Positions 52,439-61,225 of a stretch of DNA of 64,000 nucleotides are shown one piece after another. A program made the position numbers and the translations under genes. The notes beneath the pieces were generated by a model. The model saw only the letters and a list, made by a program, of their open reading frames with translations. It ran no database searches and was not told the DNA's origin. Source of the DNA: Bradyrhizobium valentinum (GTDB taxonomy: Bacteria > Pseudomonadota > Alphaproteobacteria > Rhizobiales > Xanthobacteraceae); assembly GCF_001440405.1 (NCBI RefSeq), contig NZ_LLXX01000175.1, forward strand, positions 1-64,000, read 5' to 3'. The first letter of the stretch is position 1, and the number at the start of each line of letters is the position of its first letter.

Positions 52439-52541
52439 ACCCTCATGGTGAGGAGGCGCGTAGCGCCATCTCGAACCATGAGGCCCCGTCGGTGGCCACA
52501 TCCTTCGAGACGCGCGCAAGTGCGCGCTCCTCAGGATGAGG
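52439..52541. repeat. Palindromic intergenic repeat (B and A units, convergent gap)
   Basis: CCCTCATGGTGAGGAGGC…ATCTCGAACCATGAGG, then CATCCTTCGAGACGC…GCTCCTCAGGATGAGG. A short CGCCGTCATTGC scrap of the E family precedes it. Confidence 0.9.
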
Positions 52542-52560
52542 TTGTGCAGTGGTTGCGTAG

Positions 52561-53337
52561 CTAACCCCATCCCGACGTATACCCGCCATCGACTGTAAAG
52601 ATCACCCCCGACGTATATCCCGACCGGTCCGACGCCAGGAACGCCATGAGATCGCCGATCTCGCGCGCGTGTGCGGGACGGCCGAGCGGCATGCCCTTCT
52701 GGAATTCCTTGTAGCGGTCCTCGTCGCCGAACTGGTCCTTTGCCCGGATCTTCATACGCATGACGTGGCGCTCGGTGCCGACGGGACCGGGGTTGATGCC
52801 GACCACGCGGATATTGTCGGCAAGGCTCTTGCCGCCGAGTGCGCGGGTGAACGCCATCAGCGCGGCGTTGCCGGCGCTGCCGCAGATGTAATTGGTGTCG
52901 AATTTTTCGCCGGCCGCGCCGATGTCGTTGACGATGACGCCATGCCCACGCGCCTTCATCTGCGCATAGACCGCGCGGGTGAGGTTGATGTAGCCGAACA
53001 CCTTCAGCTCCCAGGCGTGACGCCAGGTGGCCTCGTCGATTTTGTCGATCGAGCCGCTCGGGATATCGCCGGCATTGTTGACGAGGATATCGATATCGGC
53101 GGCTTCCTTGGCGAGTCTTGCAATGTCTTCCGCCTTGCGCAGGTCGACCACATGGGCTGTCGCGCCGATCTGATGCGCGGAGCGCAGCCGTTCGGTCAGC
53201 GCTTTCAATTGATCGCCGCTGCGGGCGGCCAGCATGACGTCGCAGCCTTCCTCGGCAAAGGCTTCGGCCGCGGCCGCGCCAATGCCCTTGGAGGCGCCGG
53301 TGATCAGGACACGCTTGCCGCGCAGGTGCAGATCCAT
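52561..53337 (-). CDS. Short-chain dehydrogenase/reductase-like protein lacking the YxxxK motif
   Basis: A 258-residue Rossmann protein. The cofactor loop TGASKGIG (13-20), LVNNAGDIPS and INPGPVGTERHVM are classic SDR. The active-site stretch instead reads VIVNDIGAAGEKF then NYICGSAGNAALMAFTRA: the usual Ser is Ala and no Tyr-x-x-x-Lys can be aligned. It may be a non-oxidoreductase SDR or use altered chemistry. It is divergent from the tartrate-dehydrogenase-like gene. The gap 53338-53525 holds a small CCGGC-ATTA-GCCGG dyad at 53473-53486. Confidence 0.88.
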   Translation of the reverse strand: MDLHLRGKRVLITGASKGIGAAAAEAFAEEGCDVMLAARSGDQLKALTERLRSAHQIGATAHVVDLRKAEDIARLAKEAADIDILVNNAGDIPSGSIDKIDEATWRHAWELKVFGYINLTRAVYAQMKARGHGVIVNDIGAAGEKFDTNYICGSAGNAALMAFTRALGGKSLADNIRVVGINPGPVGTERHVMRMKIRAKDQFGDEDRYKEFQKGMPLGRPAHAREIGDLMAFLASDRSGYTSGVIFTVDGGYTSGWG

Positions 53338-53525
53338 GGAATGCTCGCTGGGTGAGGAGAGGTGGGATGGAGCTCGCGCGAAATTGTTAGGCTCGCGGTG
53401 CCGTGGCGGTCAACATTGCAGTGCAGCGTTGCGCGGGCGGCAGGTTTGGTCCATTGCAAGGCAATCAAATAACCGGCATTAGCCGGCTGACAAACAGCCA
53501 AACGAACCTTTCAAGGAAACTCTCG

Positions 53526-54605
53526 ATGAGCAGCGCCAAGAAGCAGTATCGGATCGCAGTCATTCCCGGCGACGGCATCGGCAAGGAAGTGATTCCCGAA
53601 GGGCTACGCGTGCTCGAGGTGGCGGCGAAAAAGCACGGCGTATCGGTTCATTTCGATCATTTCGACTTCGCGTCCTGGGACTATTACGAAAAGCACGGCG
53701 AAATGATGCCGGAGGATTGGAAGGCCAAAATCGGCAAGCACGACGCGATCTATTTCGGAGCGGTCGGCTGGCCCGCGAAGATCCCGGATCACATCTCCCT
53801 GTGGGGCTCGCTGATCAAGTTCCGCCGCGAATTCGACCAGTATGTCAATCTGCGCCCGGTGCGGCTGATGCCCGGCGTGCCGTCGCCGCTCGCGGGCCGC
53901 AAGCCCGGCGACATCGATTTCTGGGTGGTGCGCGAAAATACCGAGGGTGAATATTCCTCCGTCGGCGGACGCATGTTCCCTGACACCGACCGTGAATTCG
54001 TCACCCAGCAGACGGTGATGACGCGCGTTGGCGTCGACCGTATCCTTAAATTCGCATTCGATCTGGCGCAGTCGCGGCCGAAGAAGCATCTCACTTCGGC
54101 AACCAAGTCCAACGGCATCTCGATCACGATGCCCTATTGGGACGAGCGCGTGGAAGCGATGGCGAAGAAATATCCAGGCGTGAAGTGGGACAAGTACCAC
54201 ATCGACATCCTTACCGCGAACTTCGTGCTGCATCCGGACTGGTTCGACGTCGTGGTCGGCTCCAACCTGTTCGGCGACATCCTCTCCGATCTGGGCCCGG
54301 CCTGCACCGGCACCATCGGCATCGCGCCGTCGGGCAACATCAATCCGGAAGGCAATTTTCCGTCGGTGTTCGAACCCGTACACGGCTCGGCGCCCGATAT
54401 CGCAGGGCAGGGCATCGCCAATCCGATCGGCATGATCTGGTCGGGCGCGATGATGCTGGAGCATCTCGGCGAGAAGGATGCGGCTCAATCGATCGTCGGC
54501 GCCATCGAGCGCACGCTCGGCGAACGGACCCTGCGGACGCGGGATCTCGGCGGCAACGCTGACACGGTGGCCTGCGGCAAGGCTGTGGCGGAGATGGTGG
54601 ATTGA
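53526..54605 (+). CDS. Isocitrate/isopropylmalate dehydrogenase family (tartrate dehydrogenase TtuC-like)
   Basis: A 359-residue NAD-dependent beta-decarboxylating dehydrogenase. VIPGDGIGKEVIPEGLRVLE, WVVRENTEGEYSSVGGR, SNLFGDILSDLGPACTGTIG and FEPVHGSAPDIAGQGIANPI are the family blocks. The RENTEGEYSSVGG variant is the tartrate dehydrogenase/D-malate form rather than LeuB. ATG 53526 has AAGGAA about 9 bases upstream. It would oxidise tartrate, D-malate or related acids. It converges with the hydroxyacid dehydrogenase gene across a repeat. Confidence 0.92.
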   Translation: MSSAKKQYRIAVIPGDGIGKEVIPEGLRVLEVAAKKHGVSVHFDHFDFASWDYYEKHGEMMPEDWKAKIGKHDAIYFGAVGWPAKIPDHISLWGSLIKFRREFDQYVNLRPVRLMPGVPSPLAGRKPGDIDFWVVRENTEGEYSSVGGRMFPDTDREFVTQQTVMTRVGVDRILKFAFDLAQSRPKKHLTSATKSNGISITMPYWDERVEAMAKKYPGVKWDKYHIDILTANFVLHPDWFDVVVGSNLFGDILSDLGPACTGTIGIAPSGNINPEGNFPSVFEPVHGSAPDIAGQGIANPIGMIWSGAMMLEHLGEKDAAQSIVGAIERTLGERTLRTRDLGGNADTVACGKAVAEMVD

Positions 54606-54617
54606 GATTTCGGTTAC

Positions 54618-54750
54618 TGTCGTCCCTGCGAACGCAGGGACCCATAACCACTGAATTTAGTTGTTACGCGTCGCTGTGGCTCCAGCATTCGCGAACGTAC
54701 GCATCGGTGGTTATGGGTCCCGGCTCGCGCTTCGCTTGGCCGGGACGACG
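54618..54750. repeat. Palindromic intergenic repeat (family C, convergent gap)
   Basis: GTCGTCCCTGCGAACGCAGG then ACCCATAACCACTG, pairing with CGGTGGTTATGGGTCCC and GGCCGGGACGACG. Near-identical in both arms to 30589-30720. Confidence 0.88.
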
Positions 54751-54761
54751 GAGAGATATTG

Positions 54762-55673
54762 TCACCCCTTCACAACCCGCCGGCAGTGCTCCCACGCCGC
54801 GCGCATCAAATTCTCGCTCGCTTCGGGCGTGCGGAACGCCGAGTGCGCCGACAGCGTGACATTAGGCAGTTCCGTCAACGGATGATCCGACGGCAGCGGT
54901 TCGATGTTGAAGACGTCGAGGCCGGCATGGCGGATCTGGCCCGATTTCAGGGCGTCGATCATGGCTTCCTCGTCGACGATGGCGCCGCGCGCGGTATTGA
55001 CGAGGATGACGCCGGGCTTCATCGCCTCGATGCAGGCGCGCGAGATCATGCCGCGGGTCTCGTCGTTGAGCAGCAGATGGATCGAGACGACGTCGCTCTC
55101 GGTCAATAGTTCGTCGAGATCGACGAACTCGACCTTTGGATATTTCTTCGGCGACCGGTTCCAGGCGACGACGCGCATGCCGGAACCGAGCGCGATCCGC
55201 GCGACTTCGGCTGCGATGCCCCCGAAGCCGATCAGGCCGAGCGTCTTGCCGGTCAGTTGCATGCCGTCGTCGCGCAGCCAGTTGCCGGCGCGGATGCCGC
55301 GGTCCATCTTGGCGAGGCCGCGCGCGCCTTCCCACATCAGCGCGATGGCGCACTCGGCCACGGCAGTATCGCCATAGCCTTTGATCAGGTGCACCGTAAT
55401 CCCAAGCTCGGCGAGCTCTTCCGGGTTCATGTAGCTGCGCGCGCCGGTGCCGAGAAATACAATGTGCTTGAGCCCGGTGCATTTCTTCGCGACGTCGGTC
55501 GGCAGCGCCGTATGATCGACGATGGCGATCTCGGCGCCATCGAGTATCTGGGGATACTGATCCGAGGTGATGTCGGGGTCGCGGTGGATCCGCACCTCGG
55601 GATCGCCGGGCTCCTGCAGCCGCTCGAAGATCACGGCCAGCGATTCATTGGCGTCGACAAAAACTCCACGCAC
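54762..55673 (-). CDS. D-2-hydroxyacid dehydrogenase, NAD-binding
   Basis: A 303-residue protein of the 2-hydroxyacid dehydrogenase family. NAD loop LGLIGFGGIAAEVARIALGS; catalytic Arg in VNTARGAIVDEEAMIDAL; Glu region DVFNIEPLPSDHPL; catalytic His in TLSAHSAFRTPEAS. A start at 55673 gives normal length. It lies 24 bp after the M20 amidohydrolase gene and so is cotranscribed. Glyoxylate, hydroxypyruvate or another 2-keto acid may be its substrate. Confidence 0.92.
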   Translation of the reverse strand: MRGVFVDANESLAVIFERLQEPGDPEVRIHRDPDITSDQYPQILDGAEIAIVDHTALPTDVAKKCTGLKHIVFLGTGARSYMNPEELAELGITVHLIKGYGDTAVAECAIALMWEGARGLAKMDRGIRAGNWLRDDGMQLTGKTLGLIGFGGIAAEVARIALGSGMRVVAWNRSPKKYPKVEFVDLDELLTESDVVSIHLLLNDETRGMISRACIEAMKPGVILVNTARGAIVDEEAMIDALKSGQIRHAGLDVFNIEPLPSDHPLTELPNVTLSAHSAFRTPEASENLMRAAWEHCRRVVKG

Positions 55674-55697
55674 GGCTTTTCCCCTCGTTTTTGATGA

Positions 55698-56948
55698 TCA
55701 GGACGCGACGCCGGCCAGCGCCAGCACGGTATGCATGAGCACGTTGGCACCGGCCGCGCAATCGGGTTGGGTCGCGTCTTCCAGCTCGTTGTGGCTGATG
55801 CCGTCCTTGCACGGCACGAACACCATCGCTGCCGGCATCACGGTGTTGAGGTTGCAGGCGTCGTGGCCGGCGCCGGAGGTGATGCGGCGGTGGGAGTAAC
55901 CGAGCATCTTTGCGGCGTTCTCCACCGCATCCACCAGCCTGGGATCGAAATGCGTCGGCGGCTTGCGCCAGATCAGATCAAACTGGACGTCGACCTTGCG
56001 CCGCGCCGCGATCTCGGCAATCGAGCTGCGCAAATCCTTATCCAGCGCGTCCATGATGGCGGCATCCGCGCTGCGGCAATCCACCGTGAAGGCGATCTCG
56101 CCGGGAATGACGTTGCGCGAGGGGTTGGCGATCACCGCTTCGCCGACGGTGCCGACCGCCTTCGGGCCGTGCTTCCTGGCAATCGCTTCCATCGCCAGCA
56201 CGATTTCCGACAGCGTCGCCAGCGCGTCGCGTCGTAGCGGCATCGGCGTCGACCCGGCGTGGCTCTCGAAGCCGGTGATCTTGCCGTCGTACCACAAGAC
56301 GCCCTGGCCGGAATCGACGACGCCGATGGTCTTGTTCTCTGCTTCGAGTATCGGGCCCTGTTCGATATGCAGCTCGACGAAGCCGGAGAATTTCTGCGTC
56401 CCCACCGGGGTCTCGCCGCGGTAGCCGATGCCGTCGAGCGCTTGCGCCACGGTGACGCCCTCGGCATCCCTGCGGGACAAAATGTCATCGGTGGTGAAGT
56501 CGCCGACATACGCCGCCGACGCCATCATCGCCGGCGCAAAGCGCGAGCCTTCCTCGTTGGTCCAGTTGCAGATGCAGATCGGCGTCTCGGTTTCGATTCC
56601 GGCGTCGTTCAGCGTCCGCACCACCTCCAGCGCCGCCAGTGTTCCGAGCACGCCGTCATATTTGCCGCCGGTCGGCTGCGTGTCGAGGTGGGAGCCGAGG
56701 CCGATCGGCGGCTTCGACATGTCGCGGCCCTTGCGCAGGCCGAACATCGAGCCCAGTGCATCGACATGCACTTCAAGGCCCGCGGCCTCGCAACGTTCGC
56801 GGAACCAGTCGCGCACCTGCTTGTCTTCAGGTCCGAGCGTCAGCCGCCGCACGCCGCCTTTCGGCGTCGCGCCGAATTTGGCGGTTTCGTGAATCGTGTC
56901 CCACAGCCGGGCCGAGTCGATCTGCAGGTTGGATCCGATTTTGGTCAT
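55698..56948 (-). CDS. M20-family amidohydrolase (N-carbamoyl-L-amino acid hydrolase / allantoate amidohydrolase type)
   Basis: A 416-residue zinc or manganese hydrolase. Metal ligands: His and Asp in LGSHLDTQPTGGKYDGVLG, Glu-Glu in WTNEEGSRFAPAMMAS, His in FVELHIEQGPILE, and a late His in GAGHDACNLN. This is the HyuC/AllC pattern, which cleaves carbamoyl or ureido groups from amino acids. Start ATG 56948 has GGAAG upstream; earlier in-frame codons overlap the LysR gene's end. It lies 40 bp after the LysR gene on the same strand. Confidence 0.93.
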   Translation of the reverse strand: MTKIGSNLQIDSARLWDTIHETAKFGATPKGGVRRLTLGPEDKQVRDWFRERCEAAGLEVHVDALGSMFGLRKGRDMSKPPIGLGSHLDTQPTGGKYDGVLGTLAALEVVRTLNDAGIETETPICICNWTNEEGSRFAPAMMASAAYVGDFTTDDILSRRDAEGVTVAQALDGIGYRGETPVGTQKFSGFVELHIEQGPILEAENKTIGVVDSGQGVLWYDGKITGFESHAGSTPMPLRRDALATLSEIVLAMEAIARKHGPKAVGTVGEAVIANPSRNVIPGEIAFTVDCRSADAAIMDALDKDLRSSIAEIAARRKVDVQFDLIWRKPPTHFDPRLVDAVENAAKMLGYSHRRITSGAGHDACNLNTVMPAAMVFVPCKDGISHNELEDATQPDCAAGANVLMHTVLALAGVAS

Positions 56949-56988
56949 GGGGTACTTCCGAACGTGAGGCGCAAGCGCTGCGCCGTTT

Positions 56989-57906
56989 TCAATGCCGCGC
57001 TTGCGGCGGCGCGTCAACAATGACGCCGCCTCGCGCCAGGCTGGCGGCGAGTTCGACCACGCGCTCCACCGCGACCGTATCGGGGGAGGCGAGCCAGCTT
57101 GCCGAAAACGTCAGCGGGGCCAACTGCAGATTGGTCGACAGCAATTGCAGCCGTCCGCTCGCCATATCGTCTTCGACGATCGCGGTCGGTATCAAGGCGA
57201 TGCCGAGACCCTCGATCGCCATATGGATGACGGTCGCGAGCGATGCGCTCGCATGCAGCCGTATCGGCGGCAGGTCGGGCCGGTTGAACAGGGAACGCAC
57301 GATCTCATAGGGCTGGGTCCGGCGCGAAAAGGTGATGATCGGGAACTTCGCCAGATCGTGCAGGGTCAGCTCCTGCTTGCCGAGGCCGAGCGAGGGACTG
57401 GCGGTAAAGCCCACGGGATAATCGCACAGCGTCCGGTTATTGACCATCGGCGCCGTCAGCGGCCCGAGCACGAAGGCGAGTTCGATTTCCTGCGCCAGCA
57501 GCCGGTTGCGCAAATTCGAGGTGATGTCGACCTCGATCTCGAGCGAGAGGTTCGGATAGGCGTGGTTGACGCTTTTGATGAGTTGCGGCAGCCAGGTGTG
57601 CACGATGGTTTCGGCGACGCCGAGCCGAAGCACGCCGCGCATCGCCGAGCGGTCGCCGACGACCGCCAGCATTTCCGAGCGCAGCCCGATCAGTTTCTCG
57701 GCATAGACCATCAATTGCCGCCCGCTCGGCGTCGGCAGCACCATGCGGCGGTCGCGCTGTAATAGCCGCACGCCTACTTCGCGTTCGAGCTGCGCGATCC
57801 GTTGCGAGATAGCGGGCTGGGTGGTGTTGAGCTTCTGGGCGGCGCCGCGGAAGCTGCCCAGGGTCACCACCCACATGAAAGTCTCAATTGCCTTGAAATC
57901 AGTCAT
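56989..57906 (-). CDS. LysR-family transcriptional regulator
   Basis: A 305-residue regulator. Winged HTH in about 1-60: FMWVVTLGSFRGAAQKLNTT, QPAISQRIAQLEREVGVRLL, RRMVLPTPSG. The effector-binding domain follows. It is divergent from the DUF1445 and Liv-type importer genes and probably cotranscribed with the M20 and 2-hydroxyacid dehydrogenase genes downstream. It likely controls both directions. The co-inducer is unknown. Confidence 0.95.
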   Translation of the reverse strand: MTDFKAIETFMWVVTLGSFRGAAQKLNTTQPAISQRIAQLEREVGVRLLQRDRRMVLPTPSGRQLMVYAEKLIGLRSEMLAVVGDRSAMRGVLRLGVAETIVHTWLPQLIKSVNHAYPNLSLEIEVDITSNLRNRLLAQEIELAFVLGPLTAPMVNNRTLCDYPVGFTASPSLGLGKQELTLHDLAKFPIITFSRRTQPYEIVRSLFNRPDLPPIRLHASASLATVIHMAIEGLGIALIPTAIVEDDMASGRLQLLSTNLQLAPLTFSASWLASPDTVAVERVVELAASLARGGVIVDAPPQARH

Positions 57907-57917
57907 GCACCCTCTGC

Positions 57918-57990
57918 CCGCATATTGATAATTTTAGTTTATCGAACCTGATTAAAAAAGACGATTAGACATTATCATAGTCCTATGCGG
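57918..57990. promoter_or_regulatory. Double inverted repeat between LysR and DUF1445 genes
   Basis: Nested inverted pairs: CCGCATA (57918-57924) with TATGCGG (57984-57990), and TGATAAT (57926-57932) with ATTATCA (57971-57977). The region is AT-rich. Such a spread dyad suits a LysR tetramer, but no clear T-N11-A core was fixed. Confidence 0.5.
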
Positions 57991-58023
57991 GAGTAGATGT
58001 CGATAAGAATGGAGCTGATATCA

Positions 58024-58848
58024 ATGATGACCAGCTTGGCGAGGAACGAACGATCCGGTCACGATACGGCGGATTTATCGCCGAGCGTCGCGGCCCGGCA
58101 TGCCAGTCGGACCGGCATGGTCCATCACACGGCGGGCGTCGCCAACGGCTTCGTCCAGGGCAACCTCGCAATCCTGCCGGAAAAACTCGCGGGCGCCTTT
58201 CACCGCTTCTGCCAGCTCAATCCCAAACCGTGTCCGATCATCGGCATGTCCGACGTCGGCGATCCCCGCATTCCCGCGCTTGGCATCGACCTCGACATCC
58301 GCACCGACCTGCCGCGCTATCGCGTCTGGCGCGACGGCGAGATCGTGGAGGAGCCGACCGACATCATGGCGCACTGGCGCGACGATCTCGTCGCCTTCGT
58401 GCTCGGCTGCTCGTTCTCCTTCGAGGAGGCGCTGTTGGAGGAAGGTCTGCCGATACGCCATATCGAGCGCGATGTGCGCGTGCCGATGTTCCGCACCAAT
58501 ATCGCCTGCAGCCCCGCAGGCCCGTTTGCCGGTCCGATGGTGGTGACGATGCGGCCGTTCAAGCCGGCGGACGCGATCCGCGCGGTGCAGATCACCTCGC
58601 GTTTTCCTTCGGTGCATGGTGCGCCCGTTCATATCGGTCTTCCCGAGCAGATCGGCATCGCTGACCTCGCCAAACCCGACTACGGCGACCCAGTGCCGGT
58701 CGAGGCTGACGAAATTCCGGTGTTCTGGGCGTGCGGCGTGACCCCGCAATCGGTCATCCAGGCCGCGAAGGTGCCGTTTGCGATTACGCATGCGCCCGGA
58801 TTGATGCTCGTGACCGATCTCAGGAATAAAGCGCTTGCCGTGCTTTGA
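58024..58848 (+). CDS. DUF1445 protein (putative hydro-lyase / D-glutamate-cyclase-like)
   Basis: A 274-residue protein. HTAGVANGFVQGNLAILPEK, CPIIGMSDVGDPRIPALG, FVLGCSFSFEEALLEEGLPI and FWACGVTPQSVIQAAKVPFA are the DUF1445 blocks. The bacterial family is called putative hydro-lyase; the related part of a human mitochondrial protein accompanies D-glutamate cyclase activity. ATG 58024 has GGAG 9 bases upstream; ATG 57997 (nine codons earlier) is possible but its ribosome site is too close. It is the first gene of the LysR-divergent operon, 81 bp before a Liv-type binding protein gene. Confidence 0.9.
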   Translation: MMTSLARNERSGHDTADLSPSVAARHASRTGMVHHTAGVANGFVQGNLAILPEKLAGAFHRFCQLNPKPCPIIGMSDVGDPRIPALGIDLDIRTDLPRYRVWRDGEIVEEPTDIMAHWRDDLVAFVLGCSFSFEEALLEEGLPIRHIERDVRVPMFRTNIACSPAGPFAGPMVVTMRPFKPADAIRAVQITSRFPSVHGAPVHIGLPEQIGIADLAKPDYGDPVPVEADEIPVFWACGVTPQSVIQAAKVPFAITHAPGLMLVTDLRNKALAVL

Positions 58849-58929
58849 TGCAGCGCTTGCTGATCATTGAGGCTTTACCCCAACCTTCGCCCGTTTCATC
58901 GATAGTTGCCGACCAGAGAGGATATCGCC

Positions 58930-60174
58930 ATGAACATCACGCGCCGAAACGTCTTGCTTGGAGCCACCGCTGTTGCAGCGCTCGGACCCGTCGCAGCTCG
59001 CGCGCAAACGTCCGAAGTTGTGATCGGCGTGATCTATCCATTCTCCGGCGCCAGCGCCCAGATGGGCGTCGATGCGCAGAAGTCGTTCGAGACCGCGCTC
59101 GACATCATCAACAAGAACCATGATTTCGATCTGCCGCTGGCGAAAGGCGAGGGTCTGCCCAGCCTCGGCGGCGCCAAGATCCGCCTCGTCTTCGCCGACC
59201 ACCAGGCCGATCCGCAGAAGGGCCGCGCCGAGACCGAACGCCTGATCACCCAGGAGAAAGTCTGTGCCGTCATCGGCACCTACCAGAGCTCGGTCGCCGT
59301 CACCGTCAGCCAGATCTGCGAGCGCTACCAGATCCCGTTCATCTCGGCGGATAATTCCTCGCCGAGTCTGCATAAACGCGGTCTTAAGTTCTATTTCCGC
59401 GCCGCGCCGCATGACGAGATGTTCTCGGCCGCCATGTTCAATTTCTTCGACGCGATGAAGAAGAAGGGCGCCAAGATCGATACGCTGTCGCTGTTCCACG
59501 AGGACACCATCTTCGGCACCGACTCCGCTAACACCCAGCTCAAGCTGGCGGCCGATCGCGGATACAAGATCGCAACCGACATCAAGTACCGCTCCAACTC
59601 TCCGTCATTGTCTGCCGAGGTGCAGCAGCTCAAGACTGCGAATGCCGATGTGCTGATGCCCTCGAGCTACACCACCGACGGCATCCTCTTGGTCAAGACC
59701 ATGGCCGAACTCGGCTACAAGCCGAACGCGATCGTTGCCCAGAACGCCGGCTTCTCCGAAAAGGCGCTCTATGACGCGGTCGGCGACAAGCTCGAAGGCG
59801 TGATCTCGCGCGGCAGCTTCTCGCTCGATCTCGCTGCCAAGCGGCCGATGGTCGGCAAGATCAACGCCATGTTCAAGGAGAAGTCGGGCAAGGACTTCAA
59901 CGACCTGACGTCGCGGCAGTTCATGGGTCTCCTGGTGATGGCGGAAGCCATCAACCGCGCCAAGTCGACCGACGGTGAAAAGATCCGTGAGGCGCTGGTG
60001 GCGACCGACATTCCGGGCGAGCAAACCATCATGCCCTGGAAGCGCGTCAAGTTCGACGAGATGGGCCAGAACAACGACGCCGACCCGGTGCTGCTGCAAT
60101 ATATCGGCGGCAAGTTCGTCACCATCTTCCCGCCGCAGGCCGCCATCGCCGAAGCCGTCTGGCCGATGAAGTAG
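58930..60174 (+). CDS. ABC importer substrate-binding protein, branched-chain-amino-acid (Liv) type
   Basis: A 414-residue periplasmic protein. The N-terminus MNITRRNVLLGATAVAALGP has a twin-Arg and cleavage near ARAQ (about 26), so Tat or Sec export. EVVIGVIYPFSGASAQMGVD and GVISRGSFSLDLAAKRP are Peripla_BP_6 features. ATG 58930 has GAGAGG upstream. It precedes permease and ATPase genes, with a palindromic repeat between. The ligand is unknown; the family includes amide, urea and aromatic-acid binders as well as leucine. Confidence 0.94.
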   Translation: MNITRRNVLLGATAVAALGPVAARAQTSEVVIGVIYPFSGASAQMGVDAQKSFETALDIINKNHDFDLPLAKGEGLPSLGGAKIRLVFADHQADPQKGRAETERLITQEKVCAVIGTYQSSVAVTVSQICERYQIPFISADNSSPSLHKRGLKFYFRAAPHDEMFSAAMFNFFDAMKKKGAKIDTLSLFHEDTIFGTDSANTQLKLAADRGYKIATDIKYRSNSPSLSAEVQQLKTANADVLMPSSYTTDGILLVKTMAELGYKPNAIVAQNAGFSEKALYDAVGDKLEGVISRGSFSLDLAAKRPMVGKINAMFKEKSGKDFNDLTSRQFMGLLVMAEAINRAKSTDGEKIREALVATDIPGEQTIMPWKRVKFDEMGQNNDADPVLLQYIGGKFVTIFPPQAAIAEAVWPMK

Positions 60175-60209
60175 GTCGTCTTTCTTTGGAAAGACATCAC
60201 AAACGCAGC

Positions 60210-60328
60210 GTCGTCCCTGCGAACGCAGGGACCCATACGCCGGGGAGCATCGGTTTCATCGTGGCCTCACGCCTTTCTTTCAAATGCGACTCCGGTGGTT
60301 ATGGGTCCCTGCGTTCGCAGGGACGACG
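60210..60328. repeat. Palindromic intergenic repeat (family C) between binding protein and permease genes
   Basis: GTCGTCCCTGCGAACGCAGG then ACCCATACGC, and GGTTATGGGTCCCTGC then GTTCGCAGGGACGACG. The outer arms pair almost perfectly. It lies between livK- and livH-type genes. Nothing else is seen in 60175-60346. Confidence 0.9.
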
Positions 60329-60346
60329 TGCGATGGGGGTATACCG

Positions 60347-61225
60347 GTGACCGCCGAAACCATTATCCAGAGCCTGGCGAGCGGTCTCCTCATGGGGCTG
60401 CTCTACGGTCTCATCGCCGTCGGCCTCGCGCTGATCTTCGGGCTGATGGACGTCGTGAACTTCGCCCATGGCGAATTCCTGATGATCGCAATGTATGCGA
60501 CGTTCTTTCTGTTCGTGTTCTTTGCGATTGACCCCTTGCTGGCAGCGCCGCTGGTCGCGGCGGCGCTGTTTGTGTTCGGGGCCGTGGTTTATCTACTAAT
60601 CGTGCGCTTTGCCGTGCGCGCGAAAGCCAATGCCGGCATGGTGCAGATCTTCTCGACCTTTGGCCTTGCCATCGTCATGCGCGGCCTGGCGCAGTACTTC
60701 TTCACGCCGGACTACCGCAGCGTCACGCATTCATGGCTCGGCGGCAAGACGGTCTCGGTGGCCGGCATCTTTCTGCCTGTGCCGCAACTGGTCGGTGCCC
60801 TGGTGGCGATCGCGGCGTTCGGCGCGCTCTATCTCTTCATCAACCGCACCGATTTCGGCCGCGCGCTGGAGGCGACCCGCGAGGACGCCGGCGCGGTGGC
60901 GCTTGTCGGCATCGATAAGAACAAGGTGTTTGCGCTCGGCTGGGGCTTAGGTGCGGCGCTGGTGGGGCTGTCAGGCGCGGTCATGGCGATCTTCTTCTAC
61001 ATCTATCCCGACGTCGGCGCTTCCTTCGCGCTGATCGCCTATGTGACTGTGGCGCTCGGCGGCTTCGGCAGCGTGTTCGGCGCCTTCGCCGGGGGCATCA
61101 TCGTCGGCCTCGTCGAGGCGACGACCGCGTTGCTGCTGCCGCCTTCGCTCAAGGCGGTCGGCATCTACGCCGTCTATCTCCTTGTCGTCTTCATCCGGCC
61201 GCGCGGCCTGTTCGGATCGATGTGA
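60347..61225 (+). CDS. Branched-chain-amino-acid-type ABC permease, LivH-like
   Basis: A 292-residue inner-membrane permease with about eight helices. GLLYGLIAVGLALIFGLMDV, VNFAHGEFLMIAMYATFFL and EATREDAGAVALVGIDKNKV are typical LivH blocks. The GTG start at 60347 has GGGGG about 7 bases upstream; codons further upstream lie in repeat sequence. The stop overlaps the next start by one base. Confidence 0.94.
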   Translation: MTAETIIQSLASGLLMGLLYGLIAVGLALIFGLMDVVNFAHGEFLMIAMYATFFLFVFFAIDPLLAAPLVAAALFVFGAVVYLLIVRFAVRAKANAGMVQIFSTFGLAIVMRGLAQYFFTPDYRSVTHSWLGGKTVSVAGIFLPVPQLVGALVAIAAFGALYLFINRTDFGRALEATREDAGAVALVGIDKNKVFALGWGLGAALVGLSGAVMAIFFYIYPDVGASFALIAYVTVALGGFGSVFGAFAGGIIVGLVEATTALLLPPSLKAVGIYAVYLLVVFIRPRGLFGSM

